NCBI GenBank assembly: GCA_003558065.1
Contig: PWMU01000026.1
Coordinates: forward strand, 1 to 64,000
Length of the DNA stretch: 64,000 nucleotides
Direction: 5' to 3'
From: Opitutia bacterium
GTDB taxonomy: Bacteria; Verrucomicrobiota; Verrucomicrobiia; Opitutales; T3Sed10-336
Shown here: in pieces, positions 7,976 through 16,726 of the stretch
How the letters are laid out: each line of letters begins with the position of its first letter
Position numbering within the stretch: the stretch's first letter is position 1
Made by a program: the position numbers and the translations under genes
The notes under the pieces: generated by a model
Seen by the model: only the letters and a program-made list of their open reading frames with translations
What the model was told of the DNA's origin: nothing
The model's database searches: none

Positions 7976-8554
7976 ATGGTCGGTGTCATCGTAATCTTTT
8001 ACTTTTTTCTCAGCCTGATCGGCCTGGGTTTGATGGCGTGGCGCCTGGATGAGGACAGCGCCTTCAATCCACTGGGTATGGGAGGCGAGGGGTGGGCGCT
8101 TTACCTGGCGGTGAGTCTGGGGATTGTTGGCGCGGTGCATCTCGGGTCGGTTTGGGCGGCGCGTCACTGGCCGTCACTGGCGCGGGGTGTTGCGGAAATG
8201 GGTCAATGGCTCGGCGGACTCTCCCGGGCGGAGGTGTTTGCCGTGGCGCTTGCCAGCGGGGTGGCCGAGGAGATTTTTTTCCGGGGCTGGTTGCTGAACG
8301 AGGCGGGGTTGTTGTTTTCATCCCTGGTCTTCGGGCTGGTTCATGTGCCGCCGACGCGCAACTGGCTTTACTGGCCGATTTTTGCATTCGTTATGGGCCT
8401 CGGCCTGGGGGGACTCTGTCTTTGGACGAATTCATTGATTTACGCGATCCTCGTACACGTCGGGATTAACTTCATCAATATCCTGCGCCTGCCTTCGATT
8501 CTGCCGGAGTCGGGAGCCGGGACCGGGGTGAGTCGGGATCGGACCGAATCATGA
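7976..8554 (+). CDS. CPBP family intramembrane metalloprotease (CAAX protease-like)
   Basis: A 192-aa polytopic membrane protein of the CPBP/Abi family, glutamate-type intramembrane proteases. The EExxxR motif is present as EEIFFRG (Glu98-Glu99), followed by LVFGLVHVPPTRNWLYW, which supplies the second-motif His. A late HVGINFINI segment supplies the third. About five hydrophobic helices are seen. It lies 41 bp downstream of the PIN/TRAM gene, likely in the same transcript. In other bacteria such proteins process peptides or confer immunity to bacteriocins. No bacteriocin-like gene is recognised nearby, except that several very small ORFs flank this operon. Confidence 0.88.
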   Translation: MVGVIVIFYFFLSLIGLGLMAWRLDEDSAFNPLGMGGEGWALYLAVSLGIVGAVHLGSVWAARHWPSLARGVAEMGQWLGGLSRAEVFAVALASGVAEEIFFRGWLLNEAGLLFSSLVFGLVHVPPTRNWLYWPIFAFVMGLGLGGLCLWTNSLIYAILVHVGINFINILRLPSILPESGAGTGVSRDRTES

Positions 8555-8643
8555 ACGGAACGCGGCTTGCCTTTTTCCCGCGTTCGAGTTGTTATGCGGG
8601 GCGCCATTCGAGGAGGAGATTCAAGGTGATACGAGCGGGTGTT

Positions 8644-8760
8644 ATGGATTATGAAGAACAAGCGATAGAGTTCTGGAAGAGCCGGTACTATCGCTTCGCC
8701 GGGCCGCCCGCCTTTATTCTCGGATTATATCGCCGCCGAATTATGATTGAGGACAGGTAA
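8644..8760 (+). CDS. Possible small ORF (38 aa) before the DUF432-like gene
   Basis: A 38-codon ORF, MDYEEQAIEFWKSRYYRF onward, stops two bases before the next gene's ATG. It has aromatic residues and a basic C-terminus. The ribosome-binding site is weak. Its tight spacing to 8763 suggests a coupled leader peptide or a small protein, but chance cannot be excluded. Confidence 0.3.
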   Translation: MDYEEQAIEFWKSRYYRFAGPPAFILGLYRRRIMIEDR

Positions 8761-8762
8761 TC

Positions 8763-9572
8763 ATGCACAATCCGGGCGAAATTCAAAAGGAAGCGGCCTT
8801 CTGGGGGCGGCGAAAACTCGAAAGGGGAGCTTCAGTATGCTGGAAACTGGGCCCCCTTTCTTTGTGGGTGCGCCGGAGGCACCATGAGTGGTGGGTTTAT
8901 GCAAAACGGGATGGCCCGGAAGAAGAAGTTTGTGAAGTTATCGAAGGACAGCAGCCCGAGGAAAGCGTCGCCTGGAATCGCTGGGCGTTCACCGAGGAGA
9001 AAACGGACGTAAGCCTGCTCCCGGCCGCGCCGGACCGTTCCGTCGTGGCCAGGCCGGACACGCCGTTGCGCATCCCTCCCGGGAATGAGGTGCTTTTCTT
9101 CGTCAGCGTTCCCCTCTGGGTTCGCGTTTCGGCAGGGGATGGGCAGCATCCCGTGCTCCTGACGGAGGAGCCGACCCGTGTGCTTTCCAATACCTGGTTC
9201 GGAGAGCCCACCGAGGGGGAACTCTGTTATGGGTTGAAGACCGGGGCTTCGGTGGAACTGGAAGGGGTTAAGCGCGGAAGTAACCGGTTTGTTTGCCCCC
9301 TGCTGGTGAAGAACCACAGCCCGGAGGAATTGAGTTTCCGGAAGGTGTGTTTGCCGGTTCCGTACGTTCAGCTTTATCGCGGCGGGAAACGTTTATGGAG
9401 CAACCGGATCTCGTTGTCCTACCTGGGGAAGAGCCAGTTCAGTTCGGTGGCGTTTGACAGTGACGCGCCCGAATACGAAAACGGGCTCGAGAGGGTGGGA
9501 GAACCGCGTTTGAAAGAAAGAAGGGGTTTCTTTCGACGGAGTTTCGACACGCTTCGTTCATTCGGGGGGTGA
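8763..9572 (+). CDS. DUF432-like protein paired with MscS
   Basis: A 269-aa soluble protein without signal peptide or membrane helix. I tentatively assign it to DUF432, a family of unknown function that, from general knowledge, is often encoded beside mechanosensitive channels. Visible features are a tryptophan-rich start (CWKLGPLSLWVRRRHHEWW), a central beta-rich block (PGNEVLFFVSVPLWVRV, TWFGEPTEGELCYGL) and a basic tail (RRGFFRRSFDTLRSF). GAGGACAGG precedes the ATG. It ends three bases before the MscS start, so the two are almost certainly co-translated. A cytoplasmic accessory or regulator of the channel is the plain inference. The family call is from memory and the function is unproven. 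Confidence 0.55.
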   Translation: MHNPGEIQKEAAFWGRRKLERGASVCWKLGPLSLWVRRRHHEWWVYAKRDGPEEEVCEVIEGQQPEESVAWNRWAFTEEKTDVSLLPAAPDRSVVARPDTPLRIPPGNEVLFFVSVPLWVRVSAGDGQHPVLLTEEPTRVLSNTWFGEPTEGELCYGLKTGASVELEGVKRGSNRFVCPLLVKNHSPEELSFRKVCLPVPYVQLYRGGKRLWSNRISLSYLGKSQFSSVAFDSDAPEYENGLERVGEPRLKERRGFFRRSFDTLRSFGG

Positions 9573-9575
9573 CTC

Positions 9576-10454
9576 ATGAGCGGAAGCATTATTATGGGGA
9601 TTCTTTTTAGTTCGATCGATTTGGGCGCCTTGATCACCGAAGAGCACCTGGCACGGCTCTTCAGGTTGCTTTTTCTGGTGCTGGTTGGCCTGCCGCTCCT
9701 TTATGTCGTGACCCGTTTGGCGACACGCTTTGCCGGGAAACGCCTGTCCGTACACAGCAGCTTTTTGATAGGGAAAGGGCTGTTTTATTTCGGCGTGGTG
9801 ATGATCGCCCTGATGGTGCTCTCCGATCTTGGTTTTAAACTGACCGCCGTGCTCGGGGCCGCGGGTATTGCGGGGGTTGCGATCGGGTTCGCCAGTCAGA
9901 CGAGCCTGTCGAACATTATCAGCGGGATCTTTCTGGTCTGGGAGAAGCCGTTCGGGGTCGGCGATGCCATCAAAGTCGGCGAGCATGTGGGGGCGGTTTT
10001 TTCGATCGACCTGATGTCCGTGAAGCTTCGGACCTTTGACAACCGCTTTGTCCGGATTCCCAACGAGCAGATCGTCAAGGGACAGATGATCAACATCACC
10101 CGCTTCCCGATCCGGCGCCTGGACATTCAACTGGGCGTTGCGTATAAGGAGGATATCGGGAAAGTGATGGAGATTCTTCACGAAATTGCCGACCGGAATC
10201 CGCACTGCCTCGATGAACCCGAACCGGTTATCATTTTTCAGGAGTTCGGAAACTCGTCGCTCGATTTTCTTTTCGGGGTCTGGTTCGCCAAAGCCGACCT
10301 GCTGCTCCTGCGCAACAGCATCATGCGCGAGATCAAGGAGCGTTTCGACGCGGAGGGGATCGAGATTCCGTTTCCGCACCGCACCCTTTATGCGGGCGCC
10401 GCCACGGCGCCGTTCCCTGTCAAGATCGTGGATGACGAGACCGCCGGGAAGTAG
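9576..10454 (+). CDS. MscS-family mechanosensitive ion channel
   Basis: A 292-aa inner-membrane channel expected to release solutes on hypo-osmotic shock. Two or three N-terminal membrane helices (about 20-100) lead into the pore helix, seen as the Ala/Gly-rich AAGIAGVAIGFASQTSLSN. The beta domain follows with KPFGVGDAIKVGEHVG and VRIPNEQIV, the standard MscS signature. A C-terminal alpha/beta vestibule domain runs from about 185 to 275. The length is close to E. coli MscS (286 aa). It is preceded at 3 bp by the DUF432-like gene. The next gene starts 110 bp downstream and begins the secreted carbohydrate block. Confidence 0.94.
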   Translation: MSGSIIMGILFSSIDLGALITEEHLARLFRLLFLVLVGLPLLYVVTRLATRFAGKRLSVHSSFLIGKGLFYFGVVMIALMVLSDLGFKLTAVLGAAGIAGVAIGFASQTSLSNIISGIFLVWEKPFGVGDAIKVGEHVGAVFSIDLMSVKLRTFDNRFVRIPNEQIVKGQMINITRFPIRRLDIQLGVAYKEDIGKVMEILHEIADRNPHCLDEPEPVIIFQEFGNSSLDFLFGVWFAKADLLLLRNSIMREIKERFDAEGIEIPFPHRTLYAGAATAPFPVKIVDDETAGK

Positions 10455-10565
10455 GGCCGGATCCGGAACCATTTCCGCATTTGGGGTCTCTAAGGTTCCT
10501 GCGGGGCCAAGCCGGGTTGCTTCGTTGCCGAAAAGCCAAAGTTCAACGCGAGAGCGAGTTATGTT

Positions 10566-13547
10566 ATGACATTGAAAAGCCATCTGCCTCTACCGGGACC
10601 GATCCCTGTGTTGCTTGCCGGTCTGCTCGCCGCGTCCGTGCTCCCGGGCGAAAGCGCGGAGCCGGCACCGTACTTTGCGGATGACGGTGCGTCGAATGCG
10701 GTCCACGATCTCATCCAGCCGCAGGCCGCCTATTTCAGCGGACGAACGTTTGTGGTGTATCAGGGAAAGGATTACCACCCGTACATCACCTATTACGATC
10801 ACCGGAAGGAGGCATGGGCCGCCGAAACCGTGAAGGTCGGGGAGAATCCCCTGGCCGAGATCGCCTATGGCGACGACCACGGCGCGCCCGCCATCGCGGT
10901 CGACGCGAAGGGGTATCTCCACGTTTTCTATGGATCGCACATCACTCCCCAGAAATACGCGCGATCGGCGCGTCCGGCCGACATGACCGACTGGGAGGAG
11001 ATGGATCCGCCCATCGAAAGCGCCACCTACCCGATGCCCATGAAGCTGGCCGACGGAACCCTGGCGCTGTTCCTGCGAAAGGGCGGGTGGCCGAATCCGT
11101 GGCTGATGATGACCTCCGAAGACCGGGGCGAGAGCTGGAGTGATCCGGAGACGATTGTGGATTTTCTGCCGATGGGCGTTTATGTCACCTTTGTTCCGGG
11201 GCTGGAGGGAAAGTCCGTGCACGCCGCCTTTGTTCACCAGAATGTGGAGCGCCGGCCGGAGTGGGAGAACCGTCGCCATACCTTCTACATGCGGCGGGAC
11301 GAGGACGGTGTCTGGCGTAACGCCGAAGGAGAATCCCTGACGCTGCCGGTTACCGAGGAGAAGGCGTTTGATCAATGCCTGGTCTGGCGTACCGACGAAC
11401 CCCGCCATTCGAATGCTCCCGGTGTCGGGTACGATGAGTTTGACCGTCCCTATCTCCTCATTATCGACGGCCACGACAACGAGTTCAAACACCGCCTCGC
11501 CCGCTGGAGCGAGGACGACGAGTGGGTGGTGACCGCGATTACCGAAACCGATCACTTTTTCGACAACACGGGCGCGATCGATCCGACAATCCGTGGAAGT
11601 GTCGTTGTGTATTTAATCTCCGAGGGCTCGGAGCAAACCGCCAACAAACGCGGCGGGAATGTGCAGAAGTGGCGAAAAACGGATTTCGGAGGTTCCTGGA
11701 AAAAGGAGCAAGACCTCAAGACCTATGAAGAAACCGGCGATCTTCATTACGCTCCGCGCCTGGTGCGAAATGCCCATCCGCACGCCCGGCTTCTGTTTGG
11801 CACCTATCCTGCGGAGAGTCCCCGTGACGAGGGGGATTTTTCCCAAAAGTTGTACCTGTACGGGGACCGCGGCTTTGTCAAAGCGCCTTCGACGGTGCCT
11901 TCGCCAGCGGACGGCCCTTTTTTCACTTCGCTGGGAGAGGACTTCGATCTCACGCTCAACCACATGTGGCGGGTTTTCGGAGCGGTGAACGACGGCACGG
12001 ACACGGTGAACCGCTTCGGCAATGAGCCCGCCTGGTTCGAATGGATGCCGCGCAAACTGATTTGGAGCAACGAATACGAATACCGGTCCGGTGTGTACAA
12101 TCGCCTGGTGCGGTTCCCCATATCGGACAATGGCTACGTGTGGTCGTGGGGTTCACGCCCGGACTGGCCGACTGAGCCGGGCGCCTACCATCAGGAGAAC
12201 AACGCCAAGTACATTCTCGGGGCCTACCGTCATCTCATGTGGACCCGGGACGAAAGGTTTCTGGAGGTCAGGCACTCTTCGAGGGTGCGGCACGAGGAAC
12301 GGGACGTATCCGCGGATCACACCATGCTTGAGAAGGTGCGTATGGCAATGCGCTATCAGCTGCACGAACTCGGGGGCGGGAACGGACTCCTGGTGATCGA
12401 CAACGACCACAATACCGGACTGCCCGACGGGGCGCCGACCAATTACTGGGACAACTTCCCGTTCGGCTACATGGACGGGTACACCAATATCTATTTTTAC
12501 GCCTCGGTTCGGGCGATGGCCGAAATCGAAGAATGGGCGGGCGACCGGGAAGCGGCCGTGTTTTACGAAGAGCTGGCCGAAAAGATCGAAAAACGCTATC
12601 GGCAAACGTTCTGGGATGATACAAAAGGGCGATTTATCGGCAACATCGACATCGAAGGCGCCAAAATCGATCTCGGCTTCACTTTTCTTAATCTGGAGGC
12701 CCTCGCTTACGGACTGGGCGGCGAGGAAGAGGCGGAGTCCGTGTTTGCGTGGCTGGACGGTGACCGTATCCTGGATGGGGATACATCTCAGGGCGAGGAT
12801 ATTTATCACTTCGGTTTCGCGCCCCGGGCCACGACGGTCGACGTGGTGGAAACGGGCGAGCCCTACTGGTGGAAGAGCGTGGTGATCGACGGTGTTCCGC
12901 GGATCACCGTCGAACCCGGCGGGACGGCCACCTTCGGCGAGCATCTGGAGAACGGGGGAGCGATCTTTTACGTGTCCCATTACGACCTGATGGCGCGGGC
13001 GATTTACCTCGGGGCCGACAATGCCTGGGGGCGGTTTTCAGCGATCATGGACGAGTTCCGGAAGGATGACCTGCGGCGCAACCCGGTCAACGACGTCGGC
13101 GCCGGCTGGAAGGTCGGGGTTACCGGGGTTTTCCCTGAGTCGGGGCTGGTCCCGGCCACCTTTCTTTATGCTTTTCTCGGAATCGAGGCCGATTTGAGGG
13201 GGTTGAATATCCGTCCCAATCTTCCCTCGGACCTGGAGTACGCCGGGGTGCGCGACCTGAGCTACGGCGGCGGTCTTTACACGGTAAGAGTTCGCTCGGA
13301 CCGGGTGACGATCCTGCCGCAGAAAGAGACGGGCGAGCGATTGGACGGCGTGATCGGGAACCTGGAACCCGACACCTGCTACCTGAGGCTGATTGTTGAC
13401 AGTGACGGGGAAACACGCGCCGCGGAGCGCGTCCGAAGCGACGATCGAGGCGAGTTGACCTTTGACCTCGAACCCGAATACGGAACGGAGATCCGGTTTT
13501 TCCCGTGCGATGAAGAGCCGGTGAACGAGGGTGGGGATGATTACTAG
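10566..13547 (+). CDS. Secreted BNR_4-like / six-hairpin glycosidase-like fusion enzyme
   Basis: A 993-aa exported protein with an N-terminal signal peptide (hydrophobic run about 13-27, cleavage near ESAEP). Residues about 35-430 form a beta-propeller-like region with repeated Asp/Trp-rich blades, including MMTSEDRGESWSDPETI, a classical Asp-box. This resembles BNR_4-type propellers, known in some ulvan-type polysaccharide lyases. Residues about 440-900 look like an (alpha/alpha)6 six-hairpin glycosidase region: YHQENNAKYILGAYRHLMW, TNYWDNFPFGYMDGYTNIY, a long helical segment, and a closing beta domain (LSYGGGLYTVRV). Fusion of the two folds is unusual. The likely role is extracellular breakdown of a complex, perhaps marine, polysaccharide. 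Lyase versus hydrolase, and the substrate, cannot be told from sequence alone. Confidence 0.7.
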   Translation: MTLKSHLPLPGPIPVLLAGLLAASVLPGESAEPAPYFADDGASNAVHDLIQPQAAYFSGRTFVVYQGKDYHPYITYYDHRKEAWAAETVKVGENPLAEIAYGDDHGAPAIAVDAKGYLHVFYGSHITPQKYARSARPADMTDWEEMDPPIESATYPMPMKLADGTLALFLRKGGWPNPWLMMTSEDRGESWSDPETIVDFLPMGVYVTFVPGLEGKSVHAAFVHQNVERRPEWENRRHTFYMRRDEDGVWRNAEGESLTLPVTEEKAFDQCLVWRTDEPRHSNAPGVGYDEFDRPYLLIIDGHDNEFKHRLARWSEDDEWVVTAITETDHFFDNTGAIDPTIRGSVVVYLISEGSEQTANKRGGNVQKWRKTDFGGSWKKEQDLKTYEETGDLHYAPRLVRNAHPHARLLFGTYPAESPRDEGDFSQKLYLYGDRGFVKAPSTVPSPADGPFFTSLGEDFDLTLNHMWRVFGAVNDGTDTVNRFGNEPAWFEWMPRKLIWSNEYEYRSGVYNRLVRFPISDNGYVWSWGSRPDWPTEPGAYHQENNAKYILGAYRHLMWTRDERFLEVRHSSRVRHEERDVSADHTMLEKVRMAMRYQLHELGGGNGLLVIDNDHNTGLPDGAPTNYWDNFPFGYMDGYTNIYFYASVRAMAEIEEWAGDREAAVFYEELAEKIEKRYRQTFWDDTKGRFIGNIDIEGAKIDLGFTFLNLEALAYGLGGEEEAESVFAWLDGDRILDGDTSQGEDIYHFGFAPRATTVDVVETGEPYWWKSVVIDGVPRITVEPGGTATFGEHLENGGAIFYVSHYDLMARAIYLGADNAWGRFSAIMDEFRKDDLRRNPVNDVGAGWKVGVTGVFPESGLVPATFLYAFLGIEADLRGLNIRPNLPSDLEYAGVRDLSYGGGLYTVRVRSDRVTILPQKETGERLDGVIGNLEPDTCYLRLIVDSDGETRAAERVRSDDRGELTFDLEPEYGTEIRFFPCDEEPVNEGGDDY

Positions 13548-13588
13548 CCTCGGAATGGTAGGAATGCGAAAACAACCGTGCGGGAACT

Positions 13589-15394
13589 ATGATTAAAATG
13601 AAGCTGAATATTCCGTTGCTCTTCCTGGCCGGAGTTTCTTGGCTGGGAAGCGGGCTCATGGCGAACGACAGGCAGAAGTGGGACACGTATCCGGATACCT
13701 GGGTCGCAACGGACGGGTTGGGGCGCGAGCTGCCGGGGTATTCCGAGGTGGGTCCGCCGCGGGAGGACCGGTTTGTCGGGATATTTTATTTTCTGTGGCT
13801 GGGGCAACACGGGACGGGCGGCCCGTACAATATCACGGAGATTTTGCGTCGGCATCCCGACGCGATGGAAACGCCCGCCAGTCCGCCCTGGGGCGAACTC
13901 GGCGAGTATCATCACTGGCACAAGCCGCTGTTCGGCTACTACCTGTCCGATGACCGGTGGGTGATCCGCAGGCATGCCCAGATGCTGGCCGATGCGGGGG
14001 TGGACACGCTGATTTTTGATGTGACCAACAACTTTCCCTACACCGAAAACTACCTGACCCTTCTGGAGGTATTCGACGAAGTTCGCAGGGACGGGGGAGA
14101 TACGCCCCAGGTGACCTTTCTGACCCCGTTCGCCGCACCCGGGAAATTGGTCGAGCGGCTTTACGAGGACCTGTATGGGCCCGGGCGTTACGAGGACCTC
14201 TGGTTTCACTGGGAGGGGAAACCGCTGCTGATGGCCGATCCCGAGGGGGTCGACCCGGGCCTCCGCGATTTTTTCACTTTCCGGAAGCCGGAACCCTCTT
14301 ACTTCGAAGGACCGACCGGCCCGGACATGTGGAGCTGGCTGGAAGTGTACCCGCAGCATGTCTTCAGGAACCGGGCCGGCGAGGCCGAGCAGATGGCGGT
14401 TGGAGTCGGGCAGAACGCGGTGGGCGACCGGCTCGCGGCTTTCAGTGAGGCGGGAGCCCGCGGACGCAGCTACAGTTATTACGAGGGGCATCCCGGGGAC
14501 ATGCGGCACACGGCCTTCGGCATCAATTTCGCCGAGCAGTTTGATCGGGCCCTGGAGCACGATCCCCGGTTCATCTTCATCACCGGTTGGAATGAATGGG
14601 TGTCAATGCGCCACGACGAGTTCAACAACGTTGAAAACCCGGTCATGTTCGTCGACGTATTCGACGAGGAATACACCCGTGACATCGAGCCCGTGGACAG
14701 CTTCACCCGCGATTTTTACTACTCCCAGCTCGTCGATTTCATCAGGCGGTACAAGGGCGTGCGCAAGCCGCCGTTTGCCGGGGCCCCGAAAACCCTGCCG
14801 GTTCATGCCGACTTTTCGCAATGGGAGGATGTCGACCCGGAGTTTCGGGACGATGCCGGAGACACGACCCATCGCGATCATCCCGGCTGGGGGGAGGCCG
14901 GGCCGTACCGGGACGACAGCGGGCGCAACGATTTCGTGCTGATGAAGGTCGCGCACGATGAGGACACGGTTTATTTTTACGCCCGAACCCGCGAGGCGAT
15001 CACCGGCTCGACCGACCCGAATTGGATGTGGCTGTTGATCAATACCGACGGCGATTCCGTAAGCGGGTGGGAAGGGTATAATTTCATCGTGAATCGCAGT
15101 GTGGCGGACACGGAAACCACCTGGCTGGAAGTCAGTTCAGGCGGATGGAAATGGCACCCGGTGGTGAAGGTGGATTACCGCGTGGAGGGCAACGAGATGC
15201 AGCTCGCCATTCCCCGGAAGGCGCTCGGTCTGCCGGCGGTCGACGGGCCGCTTCGGTTCGATTTCAAGTGGGCGGACAACCTTCAGCGGGAAGGGGATGT
15301 CATTGATTTTCTGATCAGCGGCGATGTTGCCCCGAACGGCCGTTTTAATTACCGGTACGCGGAAGAGGCGGCCGGGTGGGATCCGAAGAGGTGA
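13589..15394 (+). CDS. Secreted GH99/GH71-like protein with C-terminal CBM9-like domain
   Basis: A 601-aa exported protein with a signal peptide at 1-25. The main domain (about 45-385) resembles the GH99-like TIM barrel. Blocks are VGIFYFLWLGQHG, GEYHHWHKPLFGYY, WVIRRHAQMLADAGVDTLIFDVTN and the late FIFITGWNEWVSM, which carries the conserved W-N-E-W. A C-terminal domain (about 400-595) with DFSQWEDVDPEF, VYFYARTREAI and FKWADN resembles CBM9/DOMON-like sugar-binding modules. It starts 41 bp after the BNR/six-hairpin gene, so the two are probably co-expressed and act on the same glycan. Such proteins are frequent in verrucomicrobial polysaccharide loci. The exact bond cleaved is unknown. Confidence 0.75.
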   Translation: MIKMKLNIPLLFLAGVSWLGSGLMANDRQKWDTYPDTWVATDGLGRELPGYSEVGPPREDRFVGIFYFLWLGQHGTGGPYNITEILRRHPDAMETPASPPWGELGEYHHWHKPLFGYYLSDDRWVIRRHAQMLADAGVDTLIFDVTNNFPYTENYLTLLEVFDEVRRDGGDTPQVTFLTPFAAPGKLVERLYEDLYGPGRYEDLWFHWEGKPLLMADPEGVDPGLRDFFTFRKPEPSYFEGPTGPDMWSWLEVYPQHVFRNRAGEAEQMAVGVGQNAVGDRLAAFSEAGARGRSYSYYEGHPGDMRHTAFGINFAEQFDRALEHDPRFIFITGWNEWVSMRHDEFNNVENPVMFVDVFDEEYTRDIEPVDSFTRDFYYSQLVDFIRRYKGVRKPPFAGAPKTLPVHADFSQWEDVDPEFRDDAGDTTHRDHPGWGEAGPYRDDSGRNDFVLMKVAHDEDTVYFYARTREAITGSTDPNWMWLLINTDGDSVSGWEGYNFIVNRSVADTETTWLEVSSGGWKWHPVVKVDYRVEGNEMQLAIPRKALGLPAVDGPLRFDFKWADNLQREGDVIDFLISGDVAPNGRFNYRYAEEAAGWDPKR

Positions 15395-15738
15395 TAAGTC
15401 GGATCCGTTCAATAATATAAGCGAATCATTCAAGACGCCGGTGGCTCCCTGTGTTAGTATTTCTCCTGTTGTGAGTGCTTGTGAAATGAAAGCCCGGACG
15501 CCAGGCGGTTTATTTTCCTTGAATGCCTTCTGTGGGCGGTCTGCATCACGATGCGGCAAGGGTTTCGGCTCTCGACAATGAGCCTGGCAGGGCGTTTTTC
15601 GGGTCAATCGGATTGCAAACGGGTTGTCGGATGATAGACTTTACAGAGGTGGTCACTTCACGCGACAGGGATGAGTATCGCGGCGCAAGACGGAATTATT
15701 CAAGGAAGGTAAGCACAATACGCCAACCGTAAAATCCT
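15395..15738. other. 344-bp intergenic region, no gene recognised
   Basis: The sequence between the GH99-like gene and the prepilin-like gene is lower in GC than its surroundings, especially near 15,400-15,480 and 15,690-15,738. It probably holds the promoter of the prepilin-like gene. I see no convincing -35/-10 pair, RNA gene or terminator. Confidence 0.4.
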
Positions 15739-16488
15739 ATGAAATCGACGCTACGAGAACTGCCGGGACGGAAGGAGTCCGTTGTGACCAGGCGGGAGAA
15801 GAGTGCCCCCGCGTTCACGTTGATCGAGCTTTTGACCGTGATTGCGATAATCGGGATTCTTGCCGCAATCCTGATACCGACCGTAAGCGCGGTTCGCGAA
15901 TCGGCGAATCGCACCAAGTGCGGGTCGAATGTGCGACAGCTGGTTCAGGCGTGTCATTTGTTCGCGGAAGAAAACGGCAACTTTCCCCATGCCGAGGGGA
16001 TATTTGAGGTTCAGGAGGGCCGTGTCACCCGCGAGCGTCAGATGAACTGGCTGATGATGCTCGCCAGCGGCGGGTATGCCGAGCAGTTGGTGGCCGGAGG
16101 TGAAGTCGACACCTTGTTCTTCTGTCCGACCGCGGTGCGGTATCGGAGTGTTCCGGAAGGCAATGCTTCTTCCTACGGCATCAACGCGAAAGTATCGGGC
16201 GGAGATTTGGGGGGCGGTACTCCCAATGTGAGGAACATGGAGCAGGCGCGCGACGCCAGCATGACGGCCATGATTATGGACGGCCATTGGAACGGTTCGA
16301 GATACACGACCCGGGTTCAACGGGCGGACGGAGGTATCACGGCACCGGATTACGTTCATCCTCCGCGCAGTGCGAATACAGACGGCGCGGGCGTCAACGT
16401 GGGGTTTGTCGACGGCCACATCGAATTCCTGAGCAAGCGGGAGATCGACGAGAAAGAGGAAGACGACGTCTTCTGGACCGGGATCTGA
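15739..16488 (+). CDS. Prepilin-like protein (type II/IV pseudopilin class, H-X9-DG type)
   Basis: A 249-aa protein with a class III signal: basic leader, then predicted cleavage Ala25|Phe26 before FTLIELLTVIAIIGILAAIL with Glu at +5. The usual Gly at -1 is Ala here. The C-terminal part carries VGFVDGHIEFLSKREID, the ending typical of the large verrucomicrobial/planctomycetal prepilin-like family. These families are numerous and mostly of unknown function, and many sit next to polysaccharide genes. It follows the two carbohydrate enzymes by 344 bp, so it may be separately transcribed. Processing would require a PilD-type peptidase, not present in this window. GTG at 15784 is a possible shorter start. 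Confidence 0.88.
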   Translation: MKSTLRELPGRKESVVTRREKSAPAFTLIELLTVIAIIGILAAILIPTVSAVRESANRTKCGSNVRQLVQACHLFAEENGNFPHAEGIFEVQEGRVTRERQMNWLMMLASGGYAEQLVAGGEVDTLFFCPTAVRYRSVPEGNASSYGINAKVSGGDLGGGTPNVRNMEQARDASMTAMIMDGHWNGSRYTTRVQRADGGITAPDYVHPPRSANTDGAGVNVGFVDGHIEFLSKREIDEKEEDDVFWTGI

Positions 16489-16726
16489 GCGCCCTTTTAC
16501 CCTGGTTCGGTGGGTGACAGCCTGGACCGGTTGGTGCGCCTGAAGGAGAACGGTGGCGGCTCCCTTTGGGCGCGGAGTGTGAGGCGGCTTCGCTTTTTTG
16601 TTTTTACTGACCGGGCCGGACCTCGTGTACGCGATTCTCGTGGCGAGAGCGGCCGCAATTACGGCATGCTTTAATCCGGACGGAGCTTAAGCGAGCCCGC
16701 CGGATTCCTGTTCCCGGCCCCTAAGG

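Noticed and set aside
15324-15732. Short open frames between the GH99-like and prepilin-like genes
   Set aside because: They lack ribosome-binding sites and coding-like composition, and partly overlap the GH99-like 3' end in another frame.
16489-16726. T-rich stretch (cgcttttttg ttttt) after the prepilin-like gene as a terminator
   Set aside because: The stem next to the T-run is only about three base pairs. A terminator is plausible in this place but the hairpin is too weak to call.
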